A stretch of 64,000 nt of DNA from Reticulitermes speratus (GCA_021186555.1 JAJKFL010000004.1:27432406-27496405), one strand, 5' to 3'. Counted from the stretch's first letter, positions 1 through 11,739 are shown. Made by a program: numbers and translations. The notes: a model not told the origin generated them from the letters alone.

Positions 1-60
1 CAATAAAGGCGATACAATACCTAGATTAGCGTGTTGGGCTTGTATTCCTTTGTTCTAAAT

Positions 61-104
61 AACTCCCTGATGATGGCACCCCGGTGCCGAAACATGTAGG
101 AGTT
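61..104 (+). ncRNA. Hammerhead ribozyme motif, intact core
   Basis: The order fits a type I hammerhead: stem I strand AACUCC (61-66), CUGAUGA (67-73), a 5-bp stem II GGCAC/GUGCC, GAAA (89-92), a minimal helix III in ACAUGU, the triplet GUA (96-98) and stem I strand GGAGUU (99-104), fully complementary to 61-66. Predicted cleavage is after A98. The host element begins left of the window. Known from the family: such minimal hammerheads occur in Penelope-like retroelements. Confidence 0.8.
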
Positions 105-149
105 TTATACTTGTTTGAATTGTATTTTATTGAGTGAATATGTTGTTTG

Positions 150-400
150 ATGTGTGAATTAAAAGAACAGGCGATTTCGTGAGAGTCTTAAGGTTTCCAC
201 AGTAGCGGTGCAAATGATGTACCGCTCTTCTGGGATGTGACTCTGCGTAACTGAACATTGGGTTCCTGACCTTTCGAGACAACGTGTTTGTCTCACAGAC
301 ATTGGAAGCAGAGACCACTACGTTGTCTCGAAACGTCGGAGACCAAATACCAAGTGACGTAGCGTCACATCCCAGAAGAACGGATAGCTCAAGGAATTTC
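150..400. repeat. Foldback element with degenerate hammerhead (family B)
   Basis: Left arm (about 213-275) and right arm (about 300-385) are imperfect inverted repeats sharing CTTCTGGGATGTGAC / GTCACATCCCAGAAG. The right arm keeps GUCUCGAAACGUCGGAGACC, but the expected CUGANGA is replaced by UUGGAAGC, so self-cleavage is unlikely. Relatives lie at 6608, 26714, 40680 and 47048. Confidence 0.65.
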
Positions 401-800
401 TTCGTTTGAAGTATTGTAGTAGTTACGCTACCTGTAAGTTCTTCGTTTGAAGTATTGTAGCAGTTACGCTACTTGTAAGTTCTTCGTTTGAAGTAATGTA
501 GTAGTGTACGCTACCTGTAAGTTCTTCGTTTGAAGTATTGTAGTAGTTACGATACCTGTAAGTTCTTCGTTTGAAGTACTGTAGTAGTCTACGCTACCTG
601 TAAGTTCTTCGTTTGAAGTTCTGTAGTAGTTACGCTACCTGTAAGTTCTTCGTTTGACGTATTGTAGTAGTTACGCTACCTGTAAGTTCTTCGTTTGACG
701 TATTGTAGTAGTTACGATACCTGTAAGTTCTTCGTTTGAAGTACTTTAGTAGTCTACGCTACCTGTAAGTTCTTCGTTTAAAGTAGTCGACGCTACCTGC
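395..800. repeat. 41-43 bp minisatellite, about 10 copies
   Basis: The unit begins TTCTTCGTTTGAAGTATTG and continues through TAGTAGTTACGCTACCTGTAAG. Copies vary by a 2-bp insertion (TACG versus TCTACG) and single substitutions. TTCTTCGTTTGAA is partly self-complementary. No coding frame is supported. Confidence 0.9.
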
Positions 801-2459
801 ACATAATTATTCAGTTTAGGCTCTGGCTCCAGTTTTTATTAGGCCTTTTTCTTAACGAATTAATCACCAACTCCCTTCCCCGCTCAGAAACTCAACACCA
901 GCCGTCGGTTTGGGATTGCTGCCTTAACGTTGGTCTGTGGTTGTCTAACAATTCCTTTAAATTCACAGTTCACTCCCGCTCCCTGTCCCTGGAATGCACA
1001 AGCACGGAATCATGCTGCGTTCAAACACAGCAATCCGGTCGACGACCCAGTGGATTGCTTAACAATTCTCTGAAACTACTGTCTGACGGACAGAACAATA
1101 GCGTCGTGTTGCATTGGTTATGTGAGACCCAGCAGTATATATCTAAGCTTTGTCACACTAAACTTGTGGTCCACGTAGTGCAGCACGTGGAATCAGCCTC
1201 TAATAAATTTTGTATGAATGGTAGGCTGTTCATGAAATCTAATTCCTCTTGTACAGAAATTTGTTTGCAGATGTACGACGCGGATATTATGACAACGACG
1301 TATAAGGCAATTTCCTAAATAAGATATATTACCGACTTGTGTGCATGTTACACGGTTTTACTGCTTGCGAAAAGCAGGATGACTCCTAATAATATTTTCT
1401 TTACCTCACGGGAAGCCTGTAGTTCCATATAACCCTGTTGTCAGTTTTTCAACTTATGTTACTGACAATTATTTCACATTTATTTACCAGTCTATTATCC
1501 TGTTCAAATACAGGGCAAGTGAAAGGAACCCCCTTGGGATAAATTTAACTAGTCCTGGGAAAGGCCATTACTGCAGGTGGCCTCTTTATCACCAGCCAGA
1601 TGTTAGCAGTGAAGTTCTGATGGTACCAGGAATATAAATTTTAGCAGTGAAATTCTAATGTTAGCAGTTAGGTTCTAGTTGTAGCTGCCAGGTCCTAATA
1701 TTAGCAGTGAACTTATATTTTCAGTGAGATACTTCACCACATGAATAACTAAGTTTTGTAATTACATTACTGTGTTTATATTCCTATAATAATCTCTTTA
1801 AAAACTTTCAGTACATGTTTTGTGTTACCTTTCATGACATTTACCCCTACAATACGCTGAATCTTGATCTTATGTGAAAGCTCGAAGAAAAAGTGTATGA
1901 TTTATTAAATCATATATGTTTATTTTCTTTTAGGCCGACATCCTTCACTTAGCTATGAAGTAGACAAGACAGATTGCTAGCAGTGAAGTACTGCTCATTG
2001 ACACAAGATTAATTTATGAACGGATTAGAATCCGCGACCGTCATGATAAGGGTCACGCTCTATTTGCAATGATCGTCCATCTCCATCCTCTGTAAGAGGG
2101 CATAGAACAAATCTCTTCGCGAGATGAAAGAATATGTCAATATTGCGCGCACGTACGAGTTACTACGTGTCGTGCTAACAAAAATATGTCTTTGTGCAGA
2201 AAGTATATTTCAGTCAACGTACGGGGTCTGGCACTAGAATCGCGTGACTTGCTGCCGGTAGTTTGGAAAGCATTCGATCCTTGTTTTGCTTTTAATCTCT
2301 TTTCAGGGACAGTGCCTCTGCATTTGTGTCATCCAGATAGTGAGAGAATGATAAGCCCCTTGCCAGTAAACCTAAGCACAAGAAGGGATGAGGTGCTCAT
2401 TTTCTTCGTGTTACGACCACACCTTTACCTGACACATTCATTCATTCATTCAGTCATTC
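801..2459. other. No gene seen
   Basis: Scattered open frames lack recognisable domains. At 1600-1725 a short motif, TTAGCAGTGAARTTCTAATG, recurs four or five times in degenerate form and reappears near 1977. Confidence 0.5.
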
Positions 2460-2940
2460 CGTACTCTGTCTTACGACAGGTCCACATCCTCTTCCAAAAC
2501 AAGTTCTTCACAGAGTGCGATCTAGTGCTTCCTCTTTCAATTTACAGTATCTTCTCTTTTCTTGAAGGTCAACCGGTAGATACTTAGGTCTTATTCCTCG
2601 TCTTCCCGTCACTTCTATCTTCCTTCTAACTTTCCTTCAATCACGTGTTTCAGAAGGCAGTTTCTACGCAAGATGTGACCAATCCAGTTAGTCTTCCTTT
2701 TTTTATTGTACGTACGATATTCCTCTGCTCCTCGACTCTGTGTAATACTTCTTAATTTCTCACACCATCGGTCCAACTGATCTCCATTCTTCTCCAGCAC
2801 CACATTTCAAAACTTTCCAGATACTTCTGATCTACTTCCCGAAGTGTCCACGTTTCAGCACCATACAAAGCTACGCTCCAAATATAGCTCTTACTAGTTT
2901 CTTCCTTAAATTTAAACGTGACACACATGCGTTCCTAAAT
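2460..2940 (-). pseudogene. Decayed 3' end of a non-LTR retrotransposon
   Basis: On the minus strand, broken frames match the conserved end of an endonuclease/reverse-transcriptase polyprotein: KTNWIGHILRRNCLLKHV at about 2640-2700 and ESFEMWCWR-like residues upstream. Frameshifts and stops interrupt it. A better-preserved copy of the same family is at 23340-23845 on the plus strand. Confidence 0.75.
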
Positions 2941-3245
2941 ATAAGTGACATTATATACGATCCTAAATACAATAATTAAAATACATTTATTTTAAATCGC
3001 TTAGCATACTATTCAAGAATGACTCACTTAACTGGTCGTATTAGTAATTACGTAAACGTTAGTAACTTAAAACTTTACGCATGTTAGGAAACCTATTCGG
3101 CGCACCAAACATGGACTTTGTTTTGTCGTGTTTTCTTCGCAAGACTTTTCCTGCATGTATAAATCACTGTAGAATATAAATATAAATATCAATAAAGGTT
3201 ATAATAAAATCAGAATTAGATTAAGCTGTAAAATGTTCGTCGCAT

Positions 3246-3525
3246 TGTCGGTATAGGGATTAGGCTACTGGCCGGACGGTTCGGGGTTCGAATCCCAGTA
3301 TGGGAAATAAATTCTTTTCTCCGAAAGTTCCAGACCGGCTCTGTGGCGCAACCATTCTCCTGATTAATGGAAACCGGGGTTATTTCCTGGGGTTAAAGTG
3401 GCTGGGGCGTGATGTTCACTGATCTCCATCTAGCCCCGAGGTCAAGATGAGTAGAGCTATATTTCTGGTCTTCCTCTATGCGTTCAGGGCGTGGATAGGC
3501 ACAACTTCACCTTCACCTTTCTTTC
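3246..3525 (+). mobile_element. tRNA-headed SINE, family S3
   Basis: The head holds an A-box-like GTATAGGGATTAGGCTACTG and a B box GGTTCGAATCC. The body contains CAGACCGGCTCTGTGGCGC, GATCTCCATCTAGCCCCGAGG and a CTTCACCTTCACCTTT end. The same body recurs on the plus strand at 28797, 34375 and (diverged) 51000, and inverted at 5815, 22020, 28075, 38905, 55310 and 55520. Confidence 0.7.
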
Positions 3526-4139
3526 AGAACTTAGCTCGAAATATATTATAGCAGCATATTTTCTAAATCTCTAAAGATCGGGACATACAAAACCATCTTT
3601 GCCTGTTGATTTATGGGCATGAGACAAGGTGAACTGCGAAGTAACTCATATGAAATAACGACGAAACATCGAATATTGCAGTCGTATATCTCTTGAACGT
3701 ACATCGCCCTGGTGAGTGCGCAGAATCGCATTTTTGGTAACATGCTCTAGTGAGTGATGTCTAACACGTTTTCGAACTCCTATTGTCGTTATGACGTAAT
3801 AAATGCTAACGCAGTGTAAGTGTTCTATATATATATATATACGACTCATCTGAAGACAAGAGGGCCATGGTGGCCTTCAGACGTTGCACTGCTTTAGTGT
3901 GAAGTGAAAAATCGTGTAACTGACTTTCACTTCCATGTATTTAAACTAAGACGGTACCAAGAAATGAAATTCACGTTCCTACGCTATAAAGAGTTTATGT
4001 TTTAAGACAAATATCAAGAAGATTTGGAAGCGACATAATGGCGCCATCTTTTAACCATAGGCTTAAAACTACATAAATAACTATTGAAGCAGATATGATT
4101 TTGACACAAGGCTTTTATTCTTGCATATACACTTAAGCG

Positions 4140-4560
4140 AAGGACATGTTTCGGCTAGTTTACTTCAAACCATTCTCAGGTCCAGTTCACAAGATTAGAT
4201 AAAGGAAATTTGTTATTGTGTATATTATTATTTATTAGTTGTGGTGAAGGGCCCCGCAGCAGATGCTACGGACGCACCGCAACCTTGAGGCTTATTGTGC
4301 AACCCTGTGATGAAGATGATTAGTTTTTTTCGTTTTTTCGAATAACCGGTGGAATGAAATTGACATGGGAAAACCGAAGTACTCGGGGAAAAACGTGTCC
4401 CAGTGCCACTTTGTCCACCACAAATCCCACACGTACTGACCCGAGATCGAACCCGGGCCTTCGTGTTAAGAGGCCTGCGACTAACCGCCTGAGCCATGGC
4501 ACCGCCATTATTGTATAAATACAATGTGTAAAAGAGATCTCAAACTATTATAAGCTTGTG
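4140..4560 (-). repeat. Family A hammerhead element split by a SINE
   Basis: The minus strand at about 4144-4187 reads CUGAGAA, then a loop closed by GG/CC, then GAAACAUGUC: a hammerhead with the core G lost (CUGAGAA instead of CUGANGA) and weak stem I, so probably dead. The GAGATCTCA box usually 40-60 bp away in this family is at about 4532, displaced by the SINE at 4237-4507. Confidence 0.55.
4237..4507 (-). mobile_element. tRNA-headed SINE, family S2
   Basis: On the minus strand the head reads GCCATGGCTCAGGCGGTTAG (A box) and GGTTCGATCTCGGG (B box), then GTGGACAAAGTGGCACTGGG, a C/T-rich middle, and the end GCATCTGCTGCGGGGCCCTT. Other copies: 37558, 43143, 58625 and 59870. A weak flanking duplication (TTATTGTGTATAT / TTATTGTATAAAT) is present. 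Confidence 0.85.
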
Positions 4561-5356
4561 GTATTCATAAACACATGACTACATCTTCAAATGGTTTTAA
4601 AATTAAATTATAGTTCAATGGTTTCCTCTCGTTTTGTCAGTTAACAGCCAGTACAGTACGGCGTTGTGGTTCTGGCTTGTGTGAAACAAAACTTACTACA
4701 AGAAGAACCTACAGAAATTACGAAGCAGGCCAACTGCTTGGTGTTTTTGAATTTTAGATCTTAGCTTTTTTATTGTAGATTCAGACAGACAGACATAATG
4801 TACTGTTATATCGAAAAATAATTGATTCCTACATGTATTTCATAAAAGAGAGATAGTTGAAAAACTTTTACCCTTCATGTCTGTTCCCGTTATCTCCTTT
4901 ATTCACCTCACAAGTTTCTTGTTGCTGGCCTCTCCCGACAAGATTCAGAATGCATCAGAAGTTCATGCAATTTTAATGTAACAGGAAACATCGTGATGGT
5001 AAGCTATATTGTTAGAAGAAGAAACACCAGACGTATCTCTAGAGACGGATATTCTGTAGTCATTTCATAATAGAAGTGTCACTTTTATTTCCCAGAAAAC
5101 CATCATGAAAAGCTCTTAAAATGTAAACATTTTACACCAAGATCGACATGGTTCCTGAAAGAAGCATTAAATTTTAAAAAGGAAAACGATGGATGTTTTA
5201 TTTCAGTGTTATTACTATTTTATCTGTGTTATAAGTTTTATCATTCCATCTGGTATATGTCTTAGGAAAGAAAGTGTGACAAACAGGTCAGACGAACTTT
5301 CATGACAAATGTCTTCGAAACATTTCGCTTATTAAATTAACGTCAATCATCCCGTT

Positions 5357-5384
5357 GTCACACACACACACACACACACACACT

Positions 5385-5412
<28 letters not shown>
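5357..5412. repeat. (CA)n-(TA)n microsatellite
   Basis: A CA run of about 13 repeats passes into a TA run of about 14 repeats. Confidence 0.95.
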
Positions 5413-5415
<3 letters not shown>

Positions 5416-5700
5416 AACAAATAAGTGTATTTAAAAAACAACATAATTTGATATGGATAATCTAAAATCAGCTACATGTTTCGGCTTTGATAAAGTCACC
5501 ATCAGGTTGTACGCATTTTAGAAGAAAGCGTAGTACACAACGTTACAAATAATAATCCTGTGAAATTTTGAGATCTCAATCTTGATTTATATTACTTACA
5601 ATTTCGTAACTTACGCCTTCTTTAAAATTTGTACAGCCTGATGATGACTTAATTAAAAGCCAAATCATGTAGCTGTTTTTAGGTTCTGTATATCAAATAT
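5410..5700. repeat. Foldback element with two opposed degenerate hammerheads (family A)
   Basis: Minus-strand copy 5466-5510 reads CUGAUGG...GAAACAUGUA (core A to G). Plus-strand copy 5633-5676 keeps CUGAUGA and a perfect 5-bp stem I (ACAGC/GCUGU) but has CAAAUC where GAAAC is needed. Arms around the copies are complementary. GAGATCTCA at about 5568 is the conserved box seen in sister elements at 34031, 38360 and 49337. Confidence 0.65.
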
Positions 5701-5814
5701 ATGTTGCGTCTGACGGGTACCTGTTGTATCTTTAAATATCACTTATAATATATTTTTAACCAGTAATAAGAAATTCTGCTGTAAAGGCACATTTGTGGGT
5801 AAGCGCGATAAGAA

Positions 5815-5965
5815 GGCGTGTGGAGGGTTTGAGATATATTTCCATTTATTTTTAACCTCGGCAGTATATGGATGTGAATGGTCAGCTTCACGCCCCGGCC
5901 GCCTCACAGCCGCGGAAAATGCCTTCCTGTACCGAATGAATAGGAGGCTGCTTGAACCCCGGAAT
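5815..5965 (-). mobile_element. SINE S3 fragment
   Basis: Inverted partial match to the S3 body: CCTCGGCAGTATATGGATG, TTCACGCCCCGGCCGC and the AGGAGGCTG block. An open frame over it (5795-6001) is not a gene. Confidence 0.5.
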
Positions 5966-6687
5966 CGGTCTGGACACTTCGGAGAAGAGGTACATCTCTA
6001 GGCCTTGTTTGAAGTCGAATTATGATTCCTCGGTTGTGGTTACCGTAACCTAGTCGCTATAACGCCTACGCTATGCCAGTTCCGAAATCATTCGGAAAGC
6101 CTAAGTACGTGCACTATGATTCGTCGTCTCCACCGCATGTCCTCCTAGCGACCTACTCGTACTTTCTCACAGCTCAGCAATGCTGCGTGTTAAAGAACAG
6201 CACATATTTGTTATTGATTTGCTTTACAAGTTAAAGTTTTCCCATAAATATAAAGCTGGTCCTTAATGCATCTACTTATTTCAAAATGCTAACAGTACAT
6301 TGACCTGTTGTAGGGCAATGACTGGGAGACGTGTTTTTTGTACAGACACGTAGCCTGCGTATTTGTTTGACATACTCCAATATCAATGAACAAAGTACTT
6401 GACTTCTTTCGTACAAAGCATTTCTATCACATTTATTGTGTAAACAAAAAAAAAAGAATTTTACAAGGGGAACCCAATACACAGTTAGAGAGATTTTTTT
6501 ATTGCACTGGAGTATCTATAAGCTATATTACTTATAAACTTCATGTTTAAAGCGCATTTGAAACAAATTGTGCTATTAACTTCGTGACAGAAACAAATCC
6601 ATTCTTATGTAATTGAAGGCTTCCGCCGTGGTCGTAATGTTGCTTAAAATCTTCTGGGTTGTTACCCGGCGTCATTTTTTGGTGTAT

Positions 6688-6730
6688 GACCAACGTTTCG
6701 GGATCACTTGTTTGTCCCATCTTCAGGGTC
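6688..6730 (-). ncRNA. Hammerhead motif, tandem unit 1
   Basis: Minus strand: stem I GACC, CUGAAGA, stem II closed by GGGA/UCCC, GAAA, self-complementary ACGU, triplet GUU, stem I GGUC. All core positions are met (N7 = A). Helix III has no loop, so it would have to pair with a second copy. Confidence 0.65.
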
Positions 6731-6768
6731 TTAGGAAAAAGGTTACCCGGCGTCACTTTTTGGTGTAT

Positions 6769-6811
6769 GACCAACGTTTCGGGATCACTTGTTTGTCCCA
6801 TCTTCAGGGTC
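6769..6811 (-). ncRNA. Hammerhead motif, tandem unit 2
   Basis: Identical in core and stems to the motif at 6688-6730, exactly 81 bp away. Confidence 0.65.
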
Positions 6812-6849
6812 TTAGGAAAAAGGTTACCCGGCGTCACTTTTTGGTGTAT

Positions 6850-6892
6850 GACCAACGTTTCGGGATCACTTGTTTGTCCCATCTTCAGGGTC
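6850..6892 (-). ncRNA. Hammerhead motif, tandem unit 3
   Basis: Identical in core and stems to its neighbours, offset 81 bp. Confidence 0.65.
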
Positions 6893-6930
6893 TTAGGAAA
6901 AAGGTTACCCGGCGTCACTTTTTGGTGTAT

Positions 6931-6974
6931 GACCAACGTTTCGGGATCACTTGTTTGTTCCCATCTTCAGGGTC
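6931..6974 (-). ncRNA. Hammerhead motif, tandem unit 4
   Basis: As the other units, with one extra T on the plus strand (TTTGTTCCCATC) adding an A to the stem II region. Confidence 0.6.
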
Positions 6975-7000
6975 TTAAGAAAAAGGATCCTTTTTCCTAA

Positions 7001-7043
7001 GACTCTGAAGATGGGACAAACAAGTGATCCCGAAACGTTGGTC
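7001..7043 (+). ncRNA. Hammerhead motif, opposed copy of the foldback
   Basis: Plus strand: stem I GACU pairing GGUC (one G-U), CUGAAGA at 7005-7011, stem II GGGA/UCCC, GAAAC, GUU. It faces the four minus-strand copies. Confidence 0.65.
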
Positions 7044-7719
7044 ATACACCCAAAAATGACGCCGGGTAACAACCCAGAAGATTTTAAGCAACAAAGCCAT
7101 TCTTACTATAAATTGTTAGGCAATCCGTTACGAATTATATTTTGTATCAAAATGTCTGGCTCATTTGTAATGTTGAAAACAGTCGTTATTTTGAGAGTTC
7201 TCATAGTGATATTTTCGTCTAAGATATTACTCCGTTTGTACTGGTACGTTATCATTCTACACGTTGTAATACCGCATAATTATTGAATGGTATTGCGTAG
7301 TTGCTAGTGATCGTAATGGCTGTGATTAAGATTTACAGGTCGCATTTGAAATTTCACTGAAAATGACCGAAGTAATGTGAGACGTTTAAATACCCGCGGT
7401 CACAACGTACCTGTCTGTGGTCTTTAACGCTTTATGTCTCGTAGACTATGAACATAAGTTTCACGTGCACGAAATTTCCTAGGGGATTCCGTGTGTGAAG
7501 ATATGGACTGGGGTAAGAGCAAATTTGGGCCTAAAAAGCGGGTGTATCAAGAGGATATAGAAATTTACATAATTCTGATTTTTATAATTGGTACCCTTTA
7601 TGTCCGGGCGATGAAAACAAAGAGGATGAGAAAGACGAGTCACATAGCAAACATCAGGATATAAAAATACATATGAAAGTACATATGTAATTTTAACCCG
7701 GAAAGTGAAGGGAACATGT

Positions 7720-7870
7720 CACTAATAAGACGTTGGTAGGGTGGAGGGATAATATTAAAATGCGTTTAAAAGAAATGAGGTTTTAGGATATGTTCGAGTC
7801 GGGTTGCTCAGTATTACGTCCAGTGACGGCTTTTGTGAAAGTGGTAATAAATCACCGAATTTTAAGAGAT
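7720..7870 (+). pseudogene. Very old retrotransposon 3' fragment
   Basis: GGAGGGATAATATTAAAATG matches the RWEDNIKM-coding stretch of the retroelement also found at 44520, 47590 and 11480. No open frame remains. Confidence 0.45.
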
Positions 7871-10078
7871 GCGAGTAATTTATTGATGATCTGGGCGGTA
7901 CCAGATTTCTGTAATTAAGACTGAGGCGAAAAACACCGATTTCTGTGTAGTGGTGTCAAGTTATAAGTGTCCTCGGGAATTCTCGGTTTGAGCGCTCCGT
8001 TGCATTTCCACAGTTAGAATACTCCAGGCCGTTTGACGGATAATGCAGTTAGAATACCAAAATTGCCTTATTCTAAATTCTTACCTGTTCACTTACGATA
8101 ATAATAATAATAATAATAATAATCTCTCTTTGCATCTTACTCGACGCTAAATACTTGTACTCTCTAAACAAATCAATTTCTATGAATGAACTGTGAATCC
8201 ATCAAAGCGAGTTAGTGAAATCTGCACGCCTGCTCCTTTCCCCCTTTTCAGTGACACAGTAGAACCGAAAAGGTTGACGTAGCAGTAACGCTGCAGACGT
8301 ACTCTGGAGGCGTAAGGTTCAAATCTCGCCGGCACATCGGTCACCGTTACCAAGGTTTTTCGTCATTTTGTTTCACACCCTCCAGAAAAATAGTGAATAT
8401 GAGTGTTTGCTCCTCTTTGCTCCATGTGTATTTGAAACAGTTGTTTGAATTGCGTGATCTACGTGAAGCGTCCCAAAAACGTTCCACGTCACTCTTTTGT
8501 TTTGCTTTACCTTCAAATTTAAAAAAAAAATGTAGATTGATCAGCCAATTCCACCTCCCAGCACCGAGTATTTAAAATTACCAACTGGCTGTTCGTATTT
8601 TCAAACACCCTTGTTTCTTTGTTCAGATATATTCACAGAATACCTATTCATATTTTCGCTTGCGTTTTCCTAGAATTTAAACAAAAAGTTTGGGAATGTT
8701 ACGTAGAAAGTAATAAAAACCAACCCTCACAACAGTTCTAAAAAAAGTTCGCTCTACTGTGATGGGTTTCCACACTTCAAGGAACATAACTTTACTGGGC
8801 ACAGCAGTTAGTATTTTGTCATGACAGTGCCGTCACTCTAACCGTTGGATCAGGCATTGATAGGCGCAGTATTATATATAAAAGCAAGTTTCACGCATAT
8901 TTGTTTGTGCTCACAGAGGACTTGTTACTTTCAGTAGATGATAGGTGGCATTAACAGTCAAACGGCTTCGGCAGATCAATCGAAAACATGTGTACATGTT
9001 AACTTCTGTTATAATTAACAATGCGTTTGAGCGTGTGATGTTTGTTTTCTTGTGATTATAGAAGTACCAGATTTCGGGGAAAACGTTGAAATAAAAGAGT
9101 AATTGATTCGGGTGATGTTTTATTGTTGCTCTGGATTGCATGATTTGAACGACACTTAGCTGAATTGTTTAAGGTAAAGGAGTGGGAAAAAAGAACGGGA
9201 TGAAGAATGACGATAGGCCATTGAAATACGAAGGGTGGGAAAGGAATATGGGAGAAAAGGAGGAGTAAAATGTACAAAATTTTGTGTAAAAAACGAAGAA
9301 ATTTCTCTTTACATTTAAAACAATTATTATAGTAAGAGGGTTTGTTGCCTGTTCATACTTTGTTTTTCGAAGCATTGCCAGAAATTGAACAATAACCTGG
9401 AAATCGGAGCAATGAAATTAGCTGTGAATTTTAGCTTAAAATTGTGATGTTACTTTGATTAATCCATTATCTGCCAAAACTGCGCCAATTATGGAATTAA
9501 ATACCCCCCCCCCCCAAAAAAAATATTGCTACAAAGCTCTGTAAGGACAGAGGAACAAGTAGTGACAGATGTACCCTGGTAAGTACTGCGTAAATCACGT
9601 CGTTGGCTTGCCTCGTACACATAACATCATTTAGAGCGGAATGACACTGCACGATTCTGCTTAGCTATTGAACTGACATATTTGACTGAGTGACTCAATG
9701 ACCAGCTCAACAGACAAATGGTCGTCTGTCACCTCATCAGAGACTTTTGTGTACAGTATGGAACCCGAGAGATCTTTGCTGTTTTCGCAACATTCTTCTT
9801 GAATTCACTAACCACTATTACGCAGTTGTACTCCCAACGTTCCGTTAGGTAATTTGCTTCTTCATGTCAGTTAAAATGTCTCGGATTTACTGCAAGGTTT
9901 AATGGAGGGCTAAAATGTTATCGTGATCATCAAACATGGATTAATTCAACTTAAGAAGCTCTCGAGTTTGGGCTTCTGCTAGCGGAGTATTGTGAATGGG
10001 TTTGGAAATTCTTGTACCGTCTGTTACATGACTAGAAGTCTTAGCTATCGGATCCCACTGGCTAAGAAATAAACCTAG
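7871..10078. other. No gene seen; small repeats
   Basis: Contains a (TAA)8 run at about 8098-8123, a tRNA-like scrap at 8275-8335 with GGTTCAAATCTC, and a poly-C run at about 9506. Open frames are short and featureless. Confidence 0.5.
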
Positions 10079-10091
10079 ACCAGTCAAGGCT

Positions 10092-10349
10092 TTTTTTCCT
10101 ATGGCTCAACAGCCTCTAGGGGACCTAGGCCGCCTCATTTTACGACGCTTCACGATCACACTTTTAGACACACGACACTCGGTGGACTCCTCTGGACGAG
10201 GGACCAGTCCGTCGTAGAGACCTCTACCTGACAACACACAACACTCACAAGAGACAGACATCCATGCCCCGGTGGGATTCGAACCCACAATCTCAGTAAG
10301 CGAGCGGCCGCAGACCCACGCCTTAGAACGCGGGGCCACTGGAATCGGC
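10092..10349 (-). mobile_element. tRNA-headed SINE, family S1
   Basis: On the minus strand the head carries GGGTCTGCGGCCGCTCGCTT and a B box GGTTCGAATCCCACC. The body has GTCAGGTAGAGGTCTCTACG and ends GGCTGTTGAGCCATAGG plus A tail. Flanked by the direct repeat CCAGTCAAGG (about 10080 and 10350). The A box, by comparison with other copies, is tRNA-Leu/Ser-like. Confidence 0.9.
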
Positions 10350-10631
10350 CCAGTCAAGGTTACCACAGACAAAACATCACGTAGATGTGGCTGAAATATA
10401 CAGTCCAAAGTGATTCATGTTTTGAAATAGTTCCCTCTGTATTTGTAAAATGACGACAAAGAGAAGCGTGTCGTAAATATTTCAGTGTAAATGATGTATG
10501 TCTAAATACGAAATTGGAATTTCCGCAACATGCAAGCAGCCATCGGGAATATTTCTTGTATAAGACAGCTAATTAGAACACGCTCTTTTCGTTCTTGCTG
10601 CTTCCAGTATGTTTTCCTTAGTCAATCGAGA

Positions 10632-10858
10632 GCGGATCCCGCTGGCCGCACTGGCTAAGGTGTGGGTCTGCGGCCGCTCGCTTGCTGGGGGCATGGGTGT
10701 CTGTTCTGAGTGTTGTGTGCTGTCAGGTAGAGGTCTCTGCGTCGGGCTGATCACTCATCCAGAGTAGTTCTACCAAATGTGTATGTGAGTGTGATCGTGA
10801 AGCCTAGACAGTGAGGAGGCCCTGGCCCACTAGGGGCTGTTGCGCCATGAAACAAAAA
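10632..10858 (+). mobile_element. SINE S1, B-box region deleted
   Basis: Same family as 10092-10349, opposite strand. About 25 bp between GCTCGCTTGCTG and GGGGCATGGG are missing, removing the B box. This copy should be unable to recruit Pol III by itself. Confidence 0.8.
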
Positions 10859-10869
10859 TAGTCAGCCGA

Positions 10870-11470
10870 GATGCTTTAGCAATGGACACTGTTATTGCGC
10901 CTGTTAACTTGGTCACATGCGTGGAAGTGCTTTAAAAACTTGCACTTCTATCAGGCTGTTCAAAATATCAGAAGAGATCTGCGCCCGTATTGTGCAAAAC
11001 ATAGAAAACTGTAAATTCATAGGTGCCTCATGTTGAGAATATAGAGCAAGATAAAGTCATAAAATAAAAGCAACTAATAAATCCATGAAATTTGTAGGAA
11101 TCTTCATATAATTAGGAAAGAGGGTAAAAAAAACTAAATTTATATTCACGAGGAAATTTCAGTCTGATTTAATTTTGGGAATATTTAGTGGGCCGGCCAT
11201 TTTGTTAAGAATGTTTTATGTTGTTCTACTTATACATTTAAGTGTCTGACACAGACTATATGAAACAATGATTGCAGAGCCTATTGCTTCACATATATAT
11301 GTCACTTGCTGTCCTACGCTATTGTAAGAACTTCCGAGAACAAAGTGTTGAGAATAAGAAGGGGAAGGAGAGCAAGGATGGAGAAATTTAATTAAAGAGC
11401 ATCATAGTTTGTACTGTTCGCCAAATATAAACTTAATTACAGCGATGAAATTAAAGGGATGTTGCAAGAG
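10870..11470. other. No gene seen
   Basis: AT-rich unique-looking sequence, no open frame with recognisable content. Confidence 0.4.
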
Positions 11471-11479
11471 TAGGTTGTG

Positions 11480-11720
11480 CATCACGCATGGAGATGTGAG
11501 GATTTTATATAGAATGTTAGTCGGAAAGCCTTGAGGGATGAAAAAGGATGTAATGCTGCTAGTCTGAGAAGACGATATAGTTAAATTGAGAAGTGATGCC
11601 ACGTGAGCCGATGCCAAGAAGGTCAGAATCTGTACAGCTAAACTTTGTTATTCTTTAAACTGATCCACGTGTGATTTGAGCAGTAAAATTTCGTGGAAAT
11701 TGTTCTGAGACCATGGAAAG
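11480..11720 (+). pseudogene. Decayed retrotransposon 3' fragment
   Basis: Broken plus-strand frames give EMSGFYIECRSESL and RSEKTI-type pieces equivalent to the [11 protein letters not shown]...RRRWEDNI tail of the retroelement at 44520. Frameshifts and stops throughout. Confidence 0.4.
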
Positions 11721-11739
11721 AAGTCCCAATGGATGATGG

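Larger units (their letters stand above)
6608..7090. mobile_element. Family B hammerhead foldback element with tandem expansion
   Basis: The element is flanked by a 15-bp direct repeat with one mismatch (ACAAATCCATTCTTA 6593-6607; ACAAAGCCATTCTTA 7091-7105). Arms running outward from about 6990 are inverted repeats reaching 6639 and 7090. The left arm contains four 81-bp tandem units, each with a minus-strand hammerhead; the right arm has one plus-strand copy. The GAAGGCTTCCGCCG end at 6616 matches the GCGGCGAAAGCCT tail of sister copies. Open frames across the array are repeat artefacts. Confidence 0.8.

Noticed and set aside
4228-4524. Minus-strand 98-codon open frame
   Set aside because: It lies over SINE S2; similar frames occur in the copies at 43141, 58678 and 59858.
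6547-7286. Frames of 111-129 codons over the hammerhead tandem array, on both strands
   Set aside because: 81 is a multiple of 3, so a unit without stops stays open in any copy number. The RNA motif explains the sequence better.
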